A stretch of DNA of 64,000 bases from Demequina sp. (GTDB lineage Bacteria; Actinomycetota; Actinomycetes; Actinomycetales; Demequinaceae): positions 310,001-374,000 of the forward strand of contig JANQAD010000001.1 of NCBI GenBank assembly GCA_024707205.1, written 5' to 3'. A model generated the notes under the pieces. It saw nothing but the letters and a program-made list of their open reading frames with translations, had not been told where the DNA came from and searched no databases. A program made the position numbers and the translations under genes. This document shows positions 58,851 through 64,000 of the stretch, in pieces; position 1 is the stretch's first letter; each line of letters opens with the position of its first letter.

Positions 58851-60185
58851 ATGGGTGCCGAAAAGCGCCACCGCGCGCGCCGACGCTGGGGCTGGCTTGT
58901 CGCCGCAGTCGCCGTGACTGCGCTCACCGCATGCGACAGCCCCGGCGCGAACCCCACGCCAACGCCCACCTTCAGCTACACCTCCCCCACTCCCGCGCCC
59001 AGCAACACGACCGACGCGAACGGGCGCGCCCTCCCCGGCTTCGTCACGTTCAGCGCGGACCTGCCGCAGGCGCAGGCGCTGCCGCCGGGCCTGCTCGCGC
59101 AGACCGGACCCGGATGGAGCCTGCAGACCTACCGCCCACAGGTGGACCCCGTGAACACGGTGGGGGGCGTCGTCCCTGGTATCGCGGCCACCGTGCAGGT
59201 CGTGTACCTCGTGAATCCGGAGGGCAGGCGCTACCAGCTGCTGGAGCTGGACCCCGGCACGCCCATCATCATCGAGTCGTGGAGCGCGGGCGAGTCGATC
59301 GCATATGTCACCCAGTGCGACCCCATCGAATGCGACCCCACCGCCCCGGCGCAAGTGCTCGACCTGCTCACCGGCGAGCTCAGTTCGCCGACCGGCATCG
59401 ACGTGTCCATGCACGTGGGCACCACCGCCCGCGACTCGGTGCGGTGGTGGCAGAACGCCCGGAGCGCGGCCTCCCTCGACGCGGCGGGGCGCATCACCAC
59501 CGTCAAACAGGACTGGGTCGCCGCCTCCATCTCGCCGGACGGCGACTTCCTCGCGGTGGTCCGGGCGGGCGAATACAGCCCCTACGCGTCCTCGGGAACG
59601 GCCATCGTCGACACCGCCACTGGCACGATCACGGACCTGGCAAAGCTGTGGGAGGAACCCCTCAGGTGCACGCCATTCCGCTGGCGAGCCGACGACGCGC
59701 TCGACGTTTCCTGCTGGGACCCCGAGCGGCTCGTGTGGCGCGTCTTCGCCGTGGGACCGGGCGCCGATGAGATGAAGGAGAACAAGTCCGCGACCGCCAC
59801 CGCCCCCGACGACGGGCCGTGGGTGCAGCCAGACTTCTTTGTCACGGACGGCGTGTGGGCGGGCCCGTTCACCGCGGACGGTGCGGCGCGCAAGGTGCCC
59901 GGCGACGTGGCGATCGGCCTGGCGCGCAACGCCGGCTTTGAGCAGCTCGTGGTGCCCGACGCTGCGGTTGGCTCCGCGCGCATCGTCGCCGCCGTTGACG
60001 GCCGGCTCTACATCGAGGCGACGCAGGCGAACAACCTCTCACTGAAGACCGCGTGGGTCTACGACGTGGAGGCGAGCTCGTGGCTCGAGGTGGGGCCGCT
60101 GCCGCCCGCTGGAGCCACGCGGGGGCTGCTCGCAAGCGAAGGCTCCCCAGCGTCGGGCATGACGAGCTTCGCCGTTGCACCCTGA
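58851..60185 (+). CDS. Putative lipoprotein with TolB/WD-like beta-propeller features
   Basis: 444 residues from ATG 58851 (GTG three bases earlier also possible). Signal peptide WLVAAVAVTALTAC with lipobox LTAC, then a Pro/Thr-rich linker. The body has repeated strand blocks of the kind ISPDGDFLAVVRAGEY and GTAIVDTATGTITDLA, typical of beta-propeller blades, with Trp-rich and acidic stretches and three Cys in VTQCDPIECD and RCTPF. No catalytic motif. The family is not recognised. Upstream, TAAGGT at about 58813 may be its -10. Confidence 0.65.
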   Translation: MGAEKRHRARRRWGWLVAAVAVTALTACDSPGANPTPTPTFSYTSPTPAPSNTTDANGRALPGFVTFSADLPQAQALPPGLLAQTGPGWSLQTYRPQVDPVNTVGGVVPGIAATVQVVYLVNPEGRRYQLLELDPGTPIIIESWSAGESIAYVTQCDPIECDPTAPAQVLDLLTGELSSPTGIDVSMHVGTTARDSVRWWQNARSAASLDAAGRITTVKQDWVAASISPDGDFLAVVRAGEYSPYASSGTAIVDTATGTITDLAKLWEEPLRCTPFRWRADDALDVSCWDPERLVWRVFAVGPGADEMKENKSATATAPDDGPWVQPDFFVTDGVWAGPFTADGAARKVPGDVAIGLARNAGFEQLVVPDAAVGSARIVAAVDGRLYIEATQANNLSLKTAWVYDVEASSWLEVGPLPPAGATRGLLASEGSPASGMTSFAVAP

Positions 60186-60215
60186 TGTGTCAGCGCATCG
60201 TGAAAGACTGACGGC

Positions 60216-61558
60216 GTGACCGAGCCGCTAGACCCGATCCCGCAGGATGCGGAACCCGAGGCGTACGCGACGGAACTGCCGCATGGTCACACCTCGCTGT
60301 GGCGAAACCGCCCGTACGTGGCGCTGCTGACGGGAGAGACCGTTGCGGCGGTCGGCGTCGAGATCGCGCAGGTCGCGATCCCGATCATCGCGGTGACCTA
60401 CCTGGTGGCCACCGAGTTCGAGATCGGCGTGCTCGGTATGGCCGAAGGCATCGCGTTCCTGTTGCTGTCTTTGCCGGTTGGCGCGTGGGTCGACAGGGTG
60501 TCGCGCAGGCGCGTCATGATCGGCGCGAACATCGTGCGCGGCCTCGCGATGGCGGCGATCCCGATCATGTACTTCAACTTCCGTGAGTCCTTCGATGTGC
60601 CGCAGCTGATGGTCATCGCCCTCATCATCTCCGCGGCAGCGGTCTTCTTCGACACGGCGTACATGTCGATCGTGCCCGCTCTCGTCTCGCGAGATCAGCT
60701 CGGGGACGCGAACTCGCGGCTGCAGATCTCCTCAGAAACGGCGCGCGCGGCCGGGCCGGGCCTTGGCGGCCTGCTCGCCAAGGCGATCAGCGCCGCGTGG
60801 CTGCCGCTCGCGGCGACCTTCGGATACCTCGTGTCCGCGTTCGCGATCTGGAGGATCCCGGCCGACGAGCCGCCCCCACGCGCACACGACTCGAAGTTCC
60901 TCGCGGAGATTCGCGAGGGAATCGAGTTCGTCTTCCGCAACCAGTACATCCGGCCCGTGGTGCTCGCGACCACGGCGTCGAACCTGTTCGGCACCGTCGC
61001 CTACACGATGATCCCGGTGCTGCTGCTGCGCCAGCTGGGACTCGGTCCCGCGTCCTACGGCCTGATGCTGACGATCTCCTCCGTTGGCGGCATCGCGGGA
61101 GCGTTCTCCGCGCCGTGGTGGATCAAGCGCTTCGGTGAAGGCAAGTCCATTCCGGCCACGTACATCTTCGCTTCCGTGCCGCTGTTCATGATGGCGGCGT
61201 CCTTCGCAATGCCGCGACCCGCCGCGATCGCCGTGGTCGCCGTTGCGGGGTTCTGGGGGTCGGCGGCATCGTCGCCTTCAACGTGGTCCAGGTGTCGATG
61301 CGGCAGAAGCAGTCGCCGCCGCGCATGCTCGCGCGCATGACCGCGTCGATCCGCACGCTGATCTGGGGCGTCGGCCCGCTTGGCGCGCTGCTGAGCGGCA
61401 TCGTCGCCACCCACTGGGGGCTCCAGTCGGCCTTCTGGATCGGCGCGATCGGCGAGACGATCGGCGTGCTGTTCCTGGTGTTCTCGCCGCTGTGGCGTCT
61501 GCGCAAGGTGCCGGATCCCGACTGGATGGCCGAGGAAGACGCCTCCGCTACGGAGTAG
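60216..61558 (+). pseudogene. MFS transporter, frame broken by a one-base loss in a G-run
   Basis: Frame 1 runs from GTG 60216 through about ten helices (motif A-like GAWVDRVSRRRVMIGANIVR, VEIAQVAIPIIAVTYLVATE) to VVAVAGFWG, then goes into a non-coding-looking tail and stops at 61340. From 61261 the next frame continues the protein: VGGIVAFNVVQVSMRQKQSP, MTASIRTLIWGVGPLGALLS and so on to 61558. Restoring one G in the G5 run at 61256-61260 gives one 447-residue MFS protein. Sequencing error, decay or slippage are possible. Ends overlap the next, convergent MFS gene by 11 bp. Confidence 0.75.
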
Positions 61559-62904
61559 GCGTCCGCGCGTCGTACTCGCGCCAGCCGCGTTGAACCCGCG
61601 TGAGCACCGCGATGAGGCCGATGATGATGAGTCCGCCGAACAGCGGGGGGCACCACAGCGCGGCCGCGGTGGCGAAGATTCCCGCGTAGAGGTCGCCGAT
61701 GCGCGGCCCGCCGGTCACCACGACAATGAACACGCCCTGAAGGCGACCGCGCATCTCGTCGGGCGCCGCCTGGATGATCATGGAGCCGCGGAAGATCGCG
61801 CTCACCTCGTCGGACGCGCCCATGCCGGCCATCGCGAATGCGAGGATCAGCAGCGCGGGCCAGTAGATGCCGCCCCAGCCGTTTCCTGGGTGGTGGTCAA
61901 CCCGCGTCATCCAGTACGCGCCCACCCCGAACAGCAGCACAAACGCGCCGTAGACGGTGATCGCTCGAGCGATCGCAACGCCGTGGCGGTGGATGCGCGC
62001 AACCGGTCCGGAGAAGACGCTCGTCAGCGCCGTGCCGACGGCTCCGGCCGCGGTGAGCGCGCCCACCGTGAGCGAGCCGCCGCCGATAACCGTGGCACCG
62101 AGCGCGGGAAACAGCACGTACGGGCGCCCAAACGTCATCGCGATGATGTCGACGATGAAGCTGAGGCGGATATTGGGTGACTTCCGCAGGAACTCCATGC
62201 CCTCGACGAGCACGTGCCAGCCCGCCTCGACCGGCTCGCCGAGCCGCGGCAGCGACGGCAACGTCCAAATCCCGAGGAAGCCGGCGGAGAACAGCACCGC
62301 GTCCACGGCGAACGTCCACGGCAGCCCAACACTCGCCGCGAGGATGCCCGCGAGCGCGGGGCCTACGGTGAGCATGGTGCCGAAGGAGATGCCGTTGAGC
62401 GCGTTCGCCCTCGAGATCATGTCCGGCGGCAGGATGCGGCCAACGACGGAGCCGCGCGTGGTCATCATGATGGTGCCCGCGACGGAGTTGATGGTGGTCA
62501 CCACGTAGAACGGCCACACGGGCGAGTGCGAGCCATTGCCCGCCTCCACCGCCTCCCAGACCGACAGCGCCACGAGCCCGAGCACCGACGCCCATGCCAC
62601 GAGCGCGGAGATGATGAGCACTCGCCGTCGGTCGAAGACGTCCGCGAGCACGCCGCCCCACAGCCCCGCGATGATCATCGGCACCAGCGCCACGCCGCCG
62701 ACGAGACCCACCATGAACGTGGACTCCGTCATGTCGTAGATCTGCAGGCCAACTGCCACGGCGGACACGAACGTGCCGATGCCGCTGATGAGCCCCCCCG
62801 ATCCACAAGCGCGCGAATGCCGGGCTCGCCTTCAGTGGAGCGAAGTCGACCAGGTGGCGCTTGGGAAGGTCCGACGCCGCGGTTGCCTCTTGCGCGTCGG
62901 TCAC
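61548..62904 (-). pseudogene. MFS transporter, frame broken by an extra base in a G7-run near the N-terminus
   Basis: From GTG 62902-62904 the protein starts TDAQEATAASDLPKRHLVDF, then LKASPAFARLWIGG and leaves frame. The proper continuation LISGIGTFVSAVAVGLQIYD is read in the next frame and runs on through 12 helices to 61548 (motif A VLADVFDRRRVLIISALVAW). The break coincides with seven consecutive G (plus-strand C at 62793-62799); six G would restore one 451-residue protein. TAGAAT lies 6 nt before the GTG (leaderless). An intact shorter protein could begin later (about 62768). Confidence 0.75.
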
Positions 62905-62940
62905 CGGAAGATTCTACGTACGTGCGGGGTTGGGCCTTGC

Positions 62941-63864
62941 ATGCGAGCAATCACCTACGCCGAGTTCGGCGACCTTTCCGTTCTGCAGCTCTCCGACATC
63001 CCCGAGCCCACGCCCGGGCCCGACGAGGTGATCGTCGAGGTAAAGGCCGTTGGGCTCAACCCCGTGGACTGGAAGGCGCGACAGGGCTACCTGGAGGGGT
63101 CGATCGACACGGTTTTCCCCGCGATTCCTGCGTGGGACGTCGCCGGTGTTGTCACGCGGCTTGGCGCAGACACTCCCGAGTTCGAGGTTGGTGACGAGGT
63201 CTTCGCGTACGCACGCAAGGACGTACTGCATGGCGGGATGCTCGCCGAGAAGGCCGCCGTCCCCGTGCGGGCGCTCGCCAAGAAGCCAAGGTCGCTGAGC
63301 TTTGTCGAGGCCGCTGCAGTGCCACTTGCGGGACTCACGGCGCTACGCACGGTCCGGCGCGCGCACGTGGAGGCGGGCGACCGAGTCCTCATTCACAACG
63401 GCTCGGGCGGCGTCGGATCGTTCGCGATCCAGCTCGCCATCGCGGCCGGGGCAACGGTCACGGCAACCGCCTCCGAGCGAAATCACGACTACGTGCGTTC
63501 GCTCGGCGCAACCCCGATCACGTATGGCGACGGCGTCGCCGACCGCGCGCTCGACGTGCATCCGGAAGGCTACGACGTGGTGCTGGACTACATCGGTAAG
63601 GAGGCGGTTGAGGCGAGCGCGCCGCTCTTGCGCTCGGGATCCCGCCTCGTGACGATCGCGGCGGGCAAGTCGGCGATCGAACTGGGCGGGTCAGTGGTGT
63701 GGGTGCGACCAGACTCCGCGGCGCTGGGCGAACTCGCCGAACTGATCGACGAAGGCAAAGTCCGCGTCGAGGTTGCGCGCACCTACCCCCTCGAGGAGGC
63801 CGCGGACGCCTACCGCGAACTCGAAGGCGGCCACGTGCGGGGCAAGATCGTGGTGACCGTGTGA
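62941..63864 (+). CDS. Zinc-independent MDR-family quinone oxidoreductase-like enzyme
   Basis: 307 residues from ATG 62941. GroES-like N-domain (GPDEVIVEVKAVGLNPVDWK, FPAIPAWDVAGVVTRLG) and Rossmann DRVLIHNGSGGVGSFAIQLA with NADPH site around TATASERNHDYVRSLGA. No zinc cysteines. Reduces quinones or alkenals with NADPH. Divergent from the broken MFS gene 36 bp away. Confidence 0.9.
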   Translation: MRAITYAEFGDLSVLQLSDIPEPTPGPDEVIVEVKAVGLNPVDWKARQGYLEGSIDTVFPAIPAWDVAGVVTRLGADTPEFEVGDEVFAYARKDVLHGGMLAEKAAVPVRALAKKPRSLSFVEAAAVPLAGLTALRTVRRAHVEAGDRVLIHNGSGGVGSFAIQLAIAAGATVTATASERNHDYVRSLGATPITYGDGVADRALDVHPEGYDVVLDYIGKEAVEASAPLLRSGSRLVTIAAGKSAIELGGSVVWVRPDSAALGELAELIDEGKVRVEVARTYPLEEAADAYRELEGGHVRGKIVVTV

Positions 63865-63885
63865 GTGCCGGGACCTCGCTCCTCC

Positions 63886-64000
63886 TCAGTCTGTAGGGAA
63901 GCAGTCCACTCCGAAAACAGGGTCGTTGGTCGGGCCCGAGGGTGTGGCCAGTTCGAGCGCGAGTAGCTCGATCTCGCTTCGTGTTGCGGCGTCATCGACC
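63886..64000 (-). CDS. C-terminal fragment of an unrecognised protein (5' end beyond window)
   Basis: A leftward open frame of 37 codons enters from the right edge and ends at TGA 63886-63888. It reads VDDAATRSEIELLALELATP and then SGPTNDPVFGVDCFPTD. Codon use is ordinary. Too short to assign. Confidence 0.4.
   Translation of the reverse strand, partial: VDDAATRSEIELLALELATPSGPTNDPVFGVDCFPTD

Larger units (their letters stand above)
1513..60158. repeat. Dispersed decamer AGCGTCGGGC, 26 exact copies
   Basis: Plus-strand copies start at 1513, 6285, 10080, 17578, 22025, 25432, 30668, 35231, 43619, 45623, 51249, 54411, 57538, 58775 and 60149. Reverse copies (GCCCGACGCT) start at 8450, 30647, 32086, 39038, 41968, 43260, 45635, 49212, 52423, 57423 and 59954. 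The base before is often C (CAGCGTCGGGC). Counted by hand, so a copy or two may be missed. Inside genes the word is read in different frames (PDA, ASG, SVG, PTL, RRL). Confidence 0.8.

Overview
The window is GC-rich (about 70% by eye), densely coded DNA from an actinobacterium, most likely Micrococcales; the genus cannot be fixed from this sequence alone. The clues are many GTG starts, ClpP1-ClpP2 and ClpX next to trigger factor, DUF4190, DUF2510 and DUF1761 proteins, an HtaA-type haemin protein, an HspR-type HAIR operator, and many genes whose -10 box lies 6-7 nt before the start codon with no Shine-Dalgarno (leaderless). I see no phage, transposase, integrase, CRISPR array or rRNA. No stretch above 300 bases lacks a gene.

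Layout. 1-7.8 kb: GIY-YIG protein (cut by the left edge), NERD protein, glycerol kinase, a frameshifted DUF2510/transglutaminase gene, an ECF sigma/anti-sigma pair, hsp20 with a HAIR operator, a repeat lipoprotein, a TM2 protein, and an AbiEi/DUF559-like gene bracketed by two copies of a 36-bp palindrome. 7.8-12 kb: sulfate ABC operon (sbp-cysT-cysW-cysA) followed by an Rrf2 regulator. 12-16 kb: a membrane hydrolase and a CPA2 antiporter. 16-23.3 kb: a haem module, made of a 1232-residue surface protein with four HtaA domains facing a convergent hmuO-hmuT-hmuU-hmuV operon. 23.4-30.6 kb: holin-like protein, drug exporter, valS, a second AbiEi-like gene, clpX. 30.7-35.1 kb: clpP1-clpP2, three tandem DUF4190 genes and tig. 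35.2-41.6 kb: deacylase, two MFS transporters, MarR, GNAT, a tandem fluC pair under a fluoride riboswitch, and an alcohol dehydrogenase. 41.7-45.6 kb: tRNA-Pro, tRNA-Gly, a split kinase/aminotransferase pair and two DUF1761 proteins. 45.7-49.2 kb: a four-gene ABC exporter operon. 49.2-51.1 kb: cysK-cysE behind a cysteine-rich leader peptide. 51.2-64 kb: dps, a CoA-binding protein, an Eis-like acetyltransferase, rpiB, an M13 peptidase, an isoprenylcysteine methyltransferase-like protein, an ABC exporter, a lipoprotein, two convergent frameshifted MFS transporters and a quinone reductase-like enzyme.

Working together: sulfate import (10 kb) and cysteine synthesis with a Cys-sensing leader (49 kb) form one sulfur-assimilation theme. 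HtaA, HmuTUV and HmuO make a complete route from haem capture to iron release. ClpP1P2X, trigger factor, Hsp20 and Dps cover protein quality control and stress.

Most unusual signals: (1) the decamer AGCGTCGGGC occurs 26 times by my count, on both strands, in genes (several reading frames) and between them, with some pairs forming hairpins; under one copy is expected from base composition; (2) the 32-residue leader peptide with eight cysteines upstream of cysK; (3) three genes interrupted at G-runs; (4) a 36-bp palindrome bracketing an AbiEi-like gene; (5) a 23-bp repeat cluster upstream of marR.
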